NCBI RefSeq assembly: GCF_006546825.1
Contig: NZ_VICC01000001.1
Location: 374,191-438,190, forward strand
Direction of reading: 5' to 3'
Length of the DNA stretch: 64,000 bases
Source of the DNA: Actinomyces oris
GTDB taxonomy: Bacteria > Actinomycetota > Actinomycetes > Actinomycetales > Actinomycetaceae
Under the pieces are notes generated by a model. The model had not been told where the DNA came from. It saw nothing but the letters and a program-made list of their open reading frames with translations, and made no database searches. Below, piece by piece: positions 18,121 through 26,285 of this stretch; positions within the stretch are counted from its first letter, which is position 1, and the number at the start of each line of letters is the position of its first letter. The position numbers and the translations under genes are program-made.

Positions 18121-19347
18121 TCAGACGTCCGCGGGAGCCTGCCGGCGCCCGAGTCCCTCGGCCACCTCATCCATGAGGTCCAGGACGTCCTGAGCCCTCC
18201 AGGCTCGGCGACCCCGGGAGACCTGGTATCCCCGAACGACGCCGGCGTTCTCCAAGCGCTCCAGCGCGCGCCGCGCCGCCTGCTCCGACACTCCCACCGC
18301 AGCGGCCGCCCCGCGAACATCCGTCACCGGCTGGGAGACCAGATGACGTATGAGGTCGCGGTCGGGGGTCCCGGCACGGGAGGACACACGAGCTTGCATC
18401 TGCCTGTGCACGTCGTCGAGCTCCCGGCCCGCCCAGGCCCCGAGCTCCGCGGCGCGTTGTGCCGCATCGATGAACAGCTCGACCACCGCCAGCGGCGCCC
18501 CCGCTCGGTACTTGTCCAGGGCTTGGAAGTAGGTCCCCACATTGGTCAGGAGGATCGCCGACAGCGGCAGTGGTGCGTTGAGGGACAGTCCTTCCCCCGA
18601 CAGGACGACGTGAATCAGCGCCCGCCCGGTACGGCCGTTGCCATCTGCGAAAGGATGGATCGTCTCCAGCTGGGCGTGCGCCAGCGCCGCCTTGGTCAAG
18701 GGCGGCAGGTCCGAGCGCCGCAAGAAGGAGAGCAGATCCTCCAGTGCGCTCGGGACTCGTTCATGGTGAGGAGGGACGAACATGGCGCCTGCCGGGGACA
18801 GGTCCGAGCCACCGATCCATACCGGCTCTTGCCGGAGCCGACCCGCGATGGTCGGGGCAGAGTCCCCCAGCAGGGCCTGATGCATGGACAGCAGGGAGCT
18901 GAGGCCCAGGGGCCAGGGCGCTGCGGTGGCCGTCTCCATCGCTCGGGTGTTGGCCACGATGAGGGCGGCGTTTCCACTGCTGCGGTCGCCGCCGAAGGTC
19001 TCCTCCTCCACGATGCGGCGTGCCGACGACGTCAGGCGCTCAATGCGCGAGGACGCGCTCGACTCGCTGCGCAGAAGCAGGGGTGTGAAGGGAAGCAGGG
19101 CGCAGGCCGCCGTCGTATCGAAGCGCGTGATGGCGGACACCGCAGCCGCTTCACGTGCCATGACCTCGGTGGGGAGCTCGATGGCGGCGTCGGCGATATT
19201 CGGTACGACGGCCGAGTCGTAGGTGCGTGGCAGACGAGAGCGTTGCCGAGCGCTGAGGGCAGCGCCGTCCCGGGGGCGCCAGGGCAGGGTCTCCCAGGTC
19301 ACGCGCGGCCATGAGGAAGTGGCGGCTGCATGAACCATTTCTGACAC
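18121..19347 (-). CDS. Fic family protein with C-terminal winged helix
   Basis: Fic proteins transfer AMP or other groups from nucleotides to target proteins. This 408-residue protein has the full catalytic motif HPFADGNGRTGRA. Upstream, SSRIER resembles the class II inhibitory motif ((S/T)xxxE(G/N)) but has Arg where Gly/Asn is usual. The C-terminal 80 residues look like a winged helix (VRGAAAAVGVSEQAARRAL), as in Fic proteins that regulate their own gene. There is no recognisable antitoxin gene next to it, consistent with intramolecular inhibition. The start is GTG 19347, or ATG 19338 three codons later; a GGGGGTG lies just upstream. Family A repeats flank it on both sides. Confidence 0.88.
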   Translation of the reverse strand: MSEMVHAAATSSWPRVTWETLPWRPRDGAALSARQRSRLPRTYDSAVVPNIADAAIELPTEVMAREAAAVSAITRFDTTAACALLPFTPLLLRSESSASSRIERLTSSARRIVEEETFGGDRSSGNAALIVANTRAMETATAAPWPLGLSSLLSMHQALLGDSAPTIAGRLRQEPVWIGGSDLSPAGAMFVPPHHERVPSALEDLLSFLRRSDLPPLTKAALAHAQLETIHPFADGNGRTGRALIHVVLSGEGLSLNAPLPLSAILLTNVGTYFQALDKYRAGAPLAVVELFIDAAQRAAELGAWAGRELDDVHRQMQARVSSRAGTPDRDLIRHLVSQPVTDVRGAAAAVGVSEQAARRALERLENAGVVRGYQVSRGRRAWRAQDVLDLMDEVAEGLGRRQAPADV

Positions 19348-19426
19348 CCCCGGTTAATCCGATGACAGTTCACCACCATAAGTGTCAACAGAATGTGTGT
19401 CGAGTCTTGTCGGTACTGCAGCGGGT

Positions 19427-19546
19427 GACATTCTCTTCCGGCCGGGGGCATCCTGCGCGTTGGGGGACGGGATTGCTGTCCCCGACGGCGTCGAATGCCC
19501 CTGGCCGGAAGGACACGCACCCGGCCGCGTGGAATGTCCCCGGCCG
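19427..19546. repeat. GGGGAC-box repeat, family A copy 2
   Basis: A shorter copy (about 120 bases, fewer boxes) of the family A repeat lies in the gap between fic and the DUF4352 gene. It is in the same orientation as copies 1 and 3. Confidence 0.7.
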
Positions 19547-19591
19547 GTGGGGTCCGCACGTGCCAGATGCACCTGCGGACCCCGTGGGATG

Positions 19592-20356
19592 TCAGAGGTT
19601 GTTGATCCAGGCCCGGCGGTGCCCGAACAGTGAGAGCGTGGGCTTGTAAAGGAGCACGTACTGCCCTCCGGCCGACACGTCGGCATCGAAGCAGACATCG
19701 CCGCTGACCGAGCCACCCGCAATCAGCTTGGAGGCCGACAGGTGGTTGCTCGAACCCATGAAGCCGCTGTTGCTGATCGCCCCAGCCGGGTCCTGCAAGG
19801 TGAAGTCCAGGGCATTGACGTCCAGGGTGTTCTTGGAGTCGTTGGTGATCGTGATGGTCGAGCAGGCGGTGGGGCCCAGGGTGGCGTCACCCGCGGTCAC
19901 AGGCGTGGCGCTGACCTTGATGCCGCCGTCGTCGATCGTGTCACCGGCGTTTCCGACGACGTCGTCGCGCTGCTTCCCGGGGAAGCTCAGTGCGGAGTCC
20001 GACTTCTCGGCATCCTTTGCCGGCTCCTGCTGCTGAGGGCTGGGTGCGGCTGCGGAGTCCTGGCCGGCGGTTGCTTGAGCGGGCGCGCTGGCCATCGACT
20101 GGATGGAGGGCAGGGTGGCGGCGGTAGTGCTCGAGTTCCCCGAGCCCCCACCACCGTTGAGTGCGGAGGCGATCATGCCGACGGCGATGAAGGCGCCGAT
20201 ACCGGTGAGGATCTTGTGCCGGGCGAACCAGGAGCGCTTCGGCTCGGGAGCGGGCATGCCCATGCCTGCGGCCGGGGCGGGGAAGCCCGGGGCGGGGAAG
20301 CCCGCGGCGGGGACACCGGCGGGTGAGGAAGGGACTGGGTTGACGGGGCTGGTCAT
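19592..20356 (-). CDS. Membrane-anchored DUF4352-like protein
   Basis: This 254-residue protein has a Pro/Ala/Gly-rich N-terminus (repeated GFPAPGFPAP), one membrane segment (ILTGIGAFIAVGMIASAL) and an extracytoplasmic Ser/Ala/Gln-rich linker. The C-terminal part (about residues 140-254) is a beta-sandwich of the DUF4352/telokin-like type, with ITITNDSKNTLDVNALDF and two cysteines that could pair. The function is unknown; such proteins often sit on the cell surface. ATG 20356 is preferred over an in-frame ATG at 20416 because AAGGA lies 7-8 bases upstream of it. It is divergent from the two-component system to its right. Confidence 0.75.
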   Translation of the reverse strand: MTSPVNPVPSSPAGVPAAGFPAPGFPAPAAGMGMPAPEPKRSWFARHKILTGIGAFIAVGMIASALNGGGGSGNSSTTAATLPSIQSMASAPAQATAGQDSAAAPSPQQQEPAKDAEKSDSALSFPGKQRDDVVGNAGDTIDDGGIKVSATPVTAGDATLGPTACSTITITNDSKNTLDVNALDFTLQDPAGAISNSGFMGSSNHLSASKLIAGGSVSGDVCFDADVSAGGQYVLLYKPTLSLFGHRRAWINNL

Positions 20357-20629
20357 GATGGGTCCTTCGAGATGCGGGAGGTGAGGCACTGAGCGGGATG
20401 CGGCAGTGCCCATCACGGTGTGTCGTCACCGGAGCTGACGGGATCAGCTGACGGGAACAACGATGGCCCCGGCCGTGCGGCGCGCACATCGACCGATGAG
20501 TCCGAGGCGGCCGTCCGAAAGGGCACTCATCGCGACTGTCCAAAAGGACGATGCCTCCCTCGCCGTAGCGCCCGAATCGTGTCCTATCGGGCGATCATGC
20601 GTGTCAGTGCCCGGTTCTACAGTGAGCAC

Positions 20630-22438
20630 ATGTCAGTCCCCACCTACCCGCCCATTCCTGGACCCGGCACCCCACCCGTGTCGGGCTGGAGCGGTAGCCC
20701 TGGGGGTGGTCGGACTGAGCCCACTGCGCCCGCCTTCGGGGCGCGGGCCCTGCCATACCCGCCGATCCCACCGGCCTACCCCTACCCCTCCCATCCGGGA
20801 TATCCGGGGTACCAGGGGTACGCGGGGTACGCGGGACTCTCCCCGCATCCCTCATACCCCGCTCCTTCCGCTGCTCCCGGCACTCCTGCGGCGTCGGACC
20901 CGCGCCTCCGCCCCCCGATGACTGCGGTTCCCTCCGCCCCTGTGCCGTACGCGCCTGTAAGACCGGCTCCGTCGTTCACGCAGTCCCTGTCCCCGTCGCA
21001 ACGCCATGCCCTGCGCGTCACACTGACGATCCTGCGAAACCTGGGCCTGTTCGCCCTGTGCGCCATGGGGTTCCTCATTGCGCTGGGAACACGTTTCAAC
21101 CATGAGCAGGTTCTCAAGGAGAGCTACCACCCAGTGCTCGAAGCCGCTGGAATCCTCACGGGGCTGGGGCTTCTCGTGGCGTTCTTCCTGCGTCGGCGCT
21201 GGCCGGTGCCCATCACGGTCGTCTCGGCGCTCGCGAGTGTTGTCGCCGCCCTGGACACCACGGTGGGACTCATCGCCTTCACCACCGTGGTGCGCCGGTC
21301 CCGCTCCCTGCGCGACCCTGTCCCGTGGGCCACGGGTGCGCTGCTCGCCGTCGGCACCCTGACGGCGCTCTTCCGAGACGCGAGCTACGGGGCCACCGGG
21401 AGCTCGATGATCGGTGCCTTTAACTCATCCTCCCCTGACCCCCATGCCGTGACCCATGTGTCGGTGCTGCAGGTGCTGTTCCTCGCGGTGGTGGCCATGT
21501 CCCTGCCGGTCGGCGTCGGACTGTGGCTGCGCGCGCGTGACGGGGAGAAGAAGGCCCGACGCCGCGCCCAGGAGGCGGCCGATGCCTCAGCCCAGGCCGA
21601 GCGCGCCGCCCAGGAGCAGACCCGGACCTCCACCCGGTTGGCGGACACCGTCAGCCTGCAGGCCGAGCGTGAGCGGGTGGCTCGCGAGGTGCATGACGGA
21701 CTCGGCCACCGCCTGTCGCTGCTCGCCCTCCACGCCGCCGCCCTGGAGCAGGGCGTCCTGGAGACGTCGGAGAGCTCGAATGCCCCAGAGCGCTCGCAGG
21801 CCCCGGACTCAGCCGGCGCCGTCGGTGAGGACGATCCGCGGGCCGCCGCCCAGCGCGTGCGACAGGAGGCCCAGGGCGCCATGCGGGACCTGCGTTCCCT
21901 GCTCGCCGTGCTGCGTGAGCCGGTGGGGGCGGTCGAGCCCGCCCCGCGCCTGGAGGACCTCAGAGAGGTGGTGGACGGGGTCCTCGCCGCCCGCCAGCCG
22001 CTGAGCTCCTCGATCTACCTCGACCGCGCTGCGCAGGCCGATGAGGTGCTCTCGCGCGCCGTCTACCGGATCGTCCAGGAGTCCCTGACCAACGCCCGCA
22101 AGCACTCGCCCGGTACGAGCGTCCAGCTGCGCGTCGAGGGTGGTCCGGACACTGGCATCGACATCACCTGCTCCAACCGGATCTCTCGGACCGAGTCGGA
22201 GGCTCAGGACCCCGAGCCCTATGAGGTGCCTCAGGCCTCGGGTGCTGGCCGAGGCGCAGCGTCAGGACCCGGAGTCGTCGTCGGTGACCCCCAGGGTGGC
22301 TCGGGCCTGCGCGGCATGGCCCAGCGGGCGGCGATCTGCGGCGGCACGTTCCACGCCGGGCCCGACGGCCAGGGCAGGTTCGTCGTGAGCGCGCACCTGC
22401 CCTGGCGCTCGGCGGAGTCACCCCGTACCGGCCACTGA
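20630..22438 (+). CDS. Sensor histidine kinase, LuxR/NarL-type two-component system
   Basis: This 602-residue kinase starts with a Pro/Tyr-rich cytoplasmic region (YPGYQGYAGYAGL) and has about five membrane segments between residues 125 and 300. A short coiled coil rich in Ala/Arg/Glu leads into the HisKA_3 dimerisation domain, with the phospho-acceptor His in AREVHDGLGHRLSLL. The ATPase domain shows the N-box ESLTNARKHSPG and a final GGSGLRGMAQRAA. The signal sensed is unknown. ATG 20630 is chosen because the 70 residues open upstream are unlike any kinase. The response regulator gene follows 133 bases later on the same strand. Confidence 0.9.
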   Translation: MSVPTYPPIPGPGTPPVSGWSGSPGGGRTEPTAPAFGARALPYPPIPPAYPYPSHPGYPGYQGYAGYAGLSPHPSYPAPSAAPGTPAASDPRLRPPMTAVPSAPVPYAPVRPAPSFTQSLSPSQRHALRVTLTILRNLGLFALCAMGFLIALGTRFNHEQVLKESYHPVLEAAGILTGLGLLVAFFLRRRWPVPITVVSALASVVAALDTTVGLIAFTTVVRRSRSLRDPVPWATGALLAVGTLTALFRDASYGATGSSMIGAFNSSSPDPHAVTHVSVLQVLFLAVVAMSLPVGVGLWLRARDGEKKARRRAQEAADASAQAERAAQEQTRTSTRLADTVSLQAERERVAREVHDGLGHRLSLLALHAAALEQGVLETSESSNAPERSQAPDSAGAVGEDDPRAAAQRVRQEAQGAMRDLRSLLAVLREPVGAVEPAPRLEDLREVVDGVLAARQPLSSSIYLDRAAQADEVLSRAVYRIVQESLTNARKHSPGTSVQLRVEGGPDTGIDITCSNRISRTESEAQDPEPYEVPQASGAGRGAASGPGVVVGDPQGGSGLRGMAQRAAICGGTFHAGPDGQGRFVVSAHLPWRSAESPRTGH

Positions 22439-22558
22439 GCGGCCTCCAACCAGCATCTGAACAGCCCGGTCGGGAGAAATCGGCCGGCGTGCGGTTCACG
22501 GGCCTGCACCACCCGGGGCCTGGGCCGTTGGGATGGTGATTGTGTCGGCGCACGCACC

Positions 22559-22564
22559 TAGGCT
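22559..22564 (+). promoter_or_regulatory. Candidate -10 box for leaderless response regulator
   Basis: TAGGCT lies seven bases before GTG 22572, suggesting separate transcription of the regulator from a start at or near the GTG. Confidence 0.4.
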
Positions 22565-22571
22565 GGGCTCC

Positions 22572-23333
22572 GTGCCCGATCCCTCCGCCGCCCCGGCCTC
22601 CTCGGCCTCCCGGTTCGCGTCCCCCGCACCGGCCCGCCCGGTGCGGGTCATCCTCGTCGACGACGACCCACTGACCCGCGCCGCCATCAAGCCGCTCCTG
22701 CGGCCTGGCCAGGACTACGTCGTCGTCGCCGAGGCCGGTGACGGCCGTGAGGCGATCGACGTGGTGGGCCGTATCGAGGCCGATATCGTGCTCATGGACC
22801 TGGGCATGCCCGTCATGGACGGGATCGAGGCCACCCGCCATATCTGTGCCGCACCGCGCCACCCCCACGTCGTGGCGCTGACCACCTGGGACGTCGACGA
22901 CGCCGTCGTGCGCGTCATTGAGGCCGGTGCGGTGGGGTACCTGCTCAAGTACTCCGCCTCCGAGGAGCTCCATGCCGGGCTGCGTCGGGTCATGGCGGGC
23001 GAATCAGTGCTCTCGCCGGGGGCGCTTGCCGAGCTGCTGCGATACGTGCGTTCCCAGCCGACGGCACCGACGGCGGCGGCCTATGACCTTCGCTCTCAGG
23101 AGCGTCAGCACGCCGTGGCCCAGGCTCAGCAGGCAGCGGCGGGGCTCAGCCGGCGCGAGCTCGAGGTCATCGCGGCGGCCGCCGAGGGACTGACCACTGA
23201 GGAGATCGCGAACCGGCTGTACATCTCGGTCTCAACCGTCAAGGCCCACCTGCGCAGTGCGCAGGAGCGGGTCGGTGCCCGTAACCGGGTGCACCTGGCG
23301 GTCCTCGCCGAACGCGCCGGGCTGCTGGGATAG
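22572..23333 (+). CDS. LuxR/NarL-family response regulator
   Basis: This 253-residue transcription factor has an N-terminal receiver domain (VILVDDDPLTR, phospho-acceptor Asp in IVLMDLGMPVMDG, Lys in YLLKYS) and a C-terminal LuxR helix-turn-helix (LSRRELEVIAAAAEGLTTEE, then SVSTVKAHL). An unusually long linker of about 30 residues, rich in Ala and Gln, separates them. It should be phosphorylated by the kinase encoded upstream. The start could be GTG 22572 or ATG 22533. The former is preferred because a TAGGCT hexamer lies seven bases before it, the pattern seen at other starts here. Confidence 0.9.
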   Translation: MPDPSAAPASSASRFASPAPARPVRVILVDDDPLTRAAIKPLLRPGQDYVVVAEAGDGREAIDVVGRIEADIVLMDLGMPVMDGIEATRHICAAPRHPHVVALTTWDVDDAVVRVIEAGAVGYLLKYSASEELHAGLRRVMAGESVLSPGALAELLRYVRSQPTAPTAAAYDLRSQERQHAVAQAQQAAAGLSRRELEVIAAAAEGLTTEEIANRLYISVSTVKAHLRSAQERVGARNRVHLAVLAERAGLLG

Positions 23334-23555
23334 GGGTGAGCCACGCCGACCGGTGAGGGTCGGGCACCCTCACCCCACGGCTGGGAGCCTCCACCTCAGG
23401 GCTGGGAGCCTCTTCCCCTGGAGCCGGTCGTGCCTTCCCCTGCTTGGCCGCTTCTGGCGCCTGTGTGGGGCCCGGAGGTCGTGGTTGGACGTCGGCGCTG
23501 GTGCAGTTGGCGCACCAGTGGCTCGGGATGCCACGGATGCCCCACACTCAGGCGT

Positions 23556-23705
23556 CGCGGCCGGGGGCATCCTGCGCGTGCGGGGACATTTCTGTGCGGC
23601 CGGGGACAGGTGACGCGTTCGGGGACGGGATTGCTGTCCCCGACGGCGTCGAATGCCCCCGCCCGGAAGGACACGCACCCGGCCACGTGGAATGTCCCCG
23701 TCGTA
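23556..23705. repeat. GGGGAC-box repeat, family A copy 3
   Basis: About 150 bases of the family A repeat lie in the convergent gap between the response regulator and the pknB operon. This copy has an extra box unit compared with copy 2. Confidence 0.7.
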
Positions 23706-23737
23706 GGTGACGGTCTGCTGGATGAGGGCGTCCGGGG

Positions 23738-23811
23738 CTCGAGGACGCACCTGAAGGCGTGCGGTCTGTACCCGCAGGGGCCGTGCTCGTGGCCTCAGGT
23801 GCGTTCTCGAC
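23738..23811. repeat. Long inverted repeat in non-coding region
   Basis: CTCGAGGACGCACCTGAAGG (from 23738) is mirrored by CCTCAGGTGCGTTCTCGA (from 23793), with one or two mismatches and about 35 bases between. An inner hairpin (TGCGG...CCGCA) is also possible. It forms part of an 890-base gene-free stretch (23334-24221). Confidence 0.55.
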
Positions 23812-23828
23812 GACGTGCGGGCTCGGTT

Positions 23829-24075
23829 GTCCGCGCGTAAGGAGTGGCAGGAGGACGGTGGGGTGCGCCGGTGACGGTTCCTAGGGTCAGGTGTCCGAGG
23901 GTAAGGCGTGGTGGGACGATGTCGGGATGCGCCGGCGACGGATCCAGGAGGCGACTGTCCGCGCGCAAGGAGCGGGTGGGGATGGGGTGCGTCCGTGACG
24001 GGCCCCTGGGGTCAGCTACTCCCAGGCAAGGAGTGACACGACGACAGCCGGTGCATCCCGGCGAGCAGGACTGGC
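23829..24075. repeat. Imperfect tandem repeat, about four 61-64-bp units
   Basis: Units start near 23829, 23893, 23957 and 24019. Each opens with a GTCC-like start, then (A)AGGAGTGG-like, GGTGCGCC-like and GTGACGG-like segments. The units have diverged and contain no convincing open frame. They lie downstream of the pknB operon and inside the same gene-free stretch. Confidence 0.55.
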
Positions 24076-24127
24076 CGCACCTCCGGGGCTGACGGTGATC
24101 GTCACAACACGGCCCCATCGAAAGGAC

Positions 24128-24170
24128 GTGACTGGTGTCCCAGGCCAGGAAAGCCTGGAGCACCAGTCAC
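24128..24170 (-). terminator. Strong hairpin downstream of pknB
   Basis: GTGACTGGTG pairs perfectly with CACCAGTCAC, and an inner CCAGGC/GCCTGG extends the stem. It lies 51 bases past the pknB stop in the direction of transcription and is the likely terminator of the pknA/pknB operon, although no long U-tract is present. Confidence 0.7.
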
Positions 24171-24221
24171 CTGCTGAGCGAAGGGCACACCCCTCGCACG
24201 GCGCCATGGACCGTCAAGCGC

Positions 24222-26285
24222 TCAGCCGACGCCGTTGTTGGCGCCCCCACCGCCGGGATTGGGGTTGCCCGGCTGCTGCTGATTGTTGTTGTTATTGTTG
24301 TTGTTGTCACCGTCTTTACCAGAGGAGACCGTGAGGTTAACGGTCGAACCGGCGGGCACTTGGTCTCCGGCCTTCGGGCTCGTGCCGATGACCTTATTGG
24401 CGTCCACCTTGTCAGAGGACTTGTAGTCCACGGTGACGTTGAGTCCGAGCTTCTTCAAATCAGCAGTCGCGTCCTCGACAGTCTTCCCGTTGAGGTTCTT
24501 GGGAATCGTCACTGGACTGGTCGGCGCCTGTGTGGCCGCGCCGCTGGAGAAGCTCACGGTGATCGTGTCTCCCGCGGAGACGCTGGAGCCCGCGGCCGGG
24601 TTGGAGGAGACGGCCTTGCCGCGCTCGACCTCGGCCGAGGCGACGTCGTCGCCCCTCTTGAACTGCAGGCCGGCATCCTCAATGGACTTCTTCGCCGTGG
24701 CCTCGTCCTGGCCCGAGACGTCGGGGACGGAGGTGTTCCCGGTGGAGAGCACCAGGTCCACCGTGGTGCCGCGTGCAACGGAGTTCCCCGCCTGCGGGTT
24801 GGTGTAGATGACCCGGTCCTTGGCGACCGTGGCGGAGTCCTCCTGGGAGGTGTTTCCGCCCTCGAGCCCGGCCTCCTTGAGGGCCTTGCGGGCGTCCTCC
24901 TGGGTCTTGCCGGACAGGTCGGGAACCTTGACCATCGCCGAGCCGGTGGAGAAGTGCACGGTGACGGTGGAGCCCGGCTCGACCTTCGTGCCCTTGCCCG
25001 GGTCGGAGGAGACGGCCAGTCCCGCACCGACCTCCTCGTTGGCGACCTCGTCCTTGGCGAACTTCAGGCCGGCGTCCTCAATGGTCTTCTTGGCCGATTC
25101 CTCGTCCTGACCGGAGGTGTCGGGGACCTCCACCTTGCTGATGGTCGGGCTCGGCGTCGGGGTGGGTACGTTGTCGAAGGCCCCCGAGGCCCACCGTCCG
25201 GCGACGACGGCCAGCGCCACGAACAGCAGGAACACGAGGACCCAGATCCAGGCGTGGCTCTTGGGCTTCTCCTCGGGTTCTTCGGCCTCCTTGGCCGCCT
25301 GCATCGGAGAGGCCCCGGAGGGCACCTGGGCGAAGGAAGAGGTGGGCTGAACCGGTTCGGCGGCCGGTGAGGCCATGACTGAGGTGGCTGGGGACCAGGA
25401 GTCGGCGGCCGGCGCGGCCACAGACAGGCCCCGGGCGGCCGCCTGCAGGTCGGCGCGCATGTGGGCGGCGTCCTGGTAGCGGTCCTCCCGGCTCTTGGCC
25501 AGCGACTTGAGGATCACCCGGTCCAGGGACTCGGGCACATCGGCCGCCAGCGAGGAGGGGCGCTTGGGAATCTCCCGCACGTGCTGGTAGGCGATGGCCA
25601 CGGCGGAGTCGCCCTGGAAGGGCGGCTGGCCGGTGAGCAGCTCGTAAAGGAGACACCCGGTGGAGTACAGGTCCGAGCGGGCGTCCACGGACTCGCCACG
25701 GGCCTGCTCCGGGGAGAGGTACTGGGCGGTGCCTACCACCGTGTGAGTCTGGGTGACCGTCGAAGCGGAGTCCTCAATGGCCCGCGCAATGCCGAAGTCC
25801 ATGACCTTCACGGAGCCGGTGGAGGTCAGCATGATGTTTCCGGGCTTGATGTCGCGGTGGACGATCCCCACCCGGTGGGAGTACTCCAGAGCGTCCAGGA
25901 CCCCGGAGACGATCTCCACGGCCTCCGCGATCGGGACGGCCTCGCCCTCGCTGAGGAGCTCACGCACCGTGTGCCCCTCAATGTACTCCATGACGATGTA
26001 GGGGACCGTGCGGCTGGCGCCGCCCGGCTGGAGGAGCTCCTCCTCCCCGGAGTCGTAGACGGCGACGACGGCGGGGTGGTTGAGGGCCGCCGCGGACTGG
26101 GCCTCCCTGCGGAAGCGGGCCTGGAAGGTGGGGTCGCCGGCGATGTCCGAACGCAGCAGCTTGATGGCCACGACCCGCGACAGGCGAGTGTCGTAGCCGA
26201 GGTGCACCTCTGCCATACCACCACGTCCGATGAGGTCGCGGATCTCGTAACGGCCCGCGAGGACCTGGGGGAACTGACTGGTCAC
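24222..26285 (-). CDS. pknB: PASTA-domain Ser/Thr protein kinase
   Basis: PknB senses muropeptides or lipid II at the septum and phosphorylates cell-wall and division proteins. The 687-residue protein has a kinase domain (IGRGGMAEVHLG, AIKLL, HRDIKPGNIM, DFGIARA), a juxtamembrane linker, one membrane segment near residue 345 (WIWVLVFLLFVALAVVAG) and four extracellular PASTA repeats. It ends in an Asn/Gln/Pro/Gly-rich tail with a run of eight Asn, encoded by a GTT/ATT-type triplet tract on the plus strand. The start is GTG 26285 behind a perfect AAGGAGG, overlapping the pknA stop. It is the last gene of the operon. Confidence 0.95.
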   Translation of the reverse strand: MTSQFPQVLAGRYEIRDLIGRGGMAEVHLGYDTRLSRVVAIKLLRSDIAGDPTFQARFRREAQSAAALNHPAVVAVYDSGEEELLQPGGASRTVPYIVMEYIEGHTVRELLSEGEAVPIAEAVEIVSGVLDALEYSHRVGIVHRDIKPGNIMLTSTGSVKVMDFGIARAIEDSASTVTQTHTVVGTAQYLSPEQARGESVDARSDLYSTGCLLYELLTGQPPFQGDSAVAIAYQHVREIPKRPSSLAADVPESLDRVILKSLAKSREDRYQDAAHMRADLQAAARGLSVAAPAADSWSPATSVMASPAAEPVQPTSSFAQVPSGASPMQAAKEAEEPEEKPKSHAWIWVLVFLLFVALAVVAGRWASGAFDNVPTPTPSPTISKVEVPDTSGQDEESAKKTIEDAGLKFAKDEVANEEVGAGLAVSSDPGKGTKVEPGSTVTVHFSTGSAMVKVPDLSGKTQEDARKALKEAGLEGGNTSQEDSATVAKDRVIYTNPQAGNSVARGTTVDLVLSTGNTSVPDVSGQDEATAKKSIEDAGLQFKRGDDVASAEVERGKAVSSNPAAGSSVSAGDTITVSFSSGAATQAPTSPVTIPKNLNGKTVEDATADLKKLGLNVTVDYKSSDKVDANKVIGTSPKAGDQVPAGSTVNLTVSSGKDGDNNNNNNNNQQQPGNPNPGGGGANNGVG

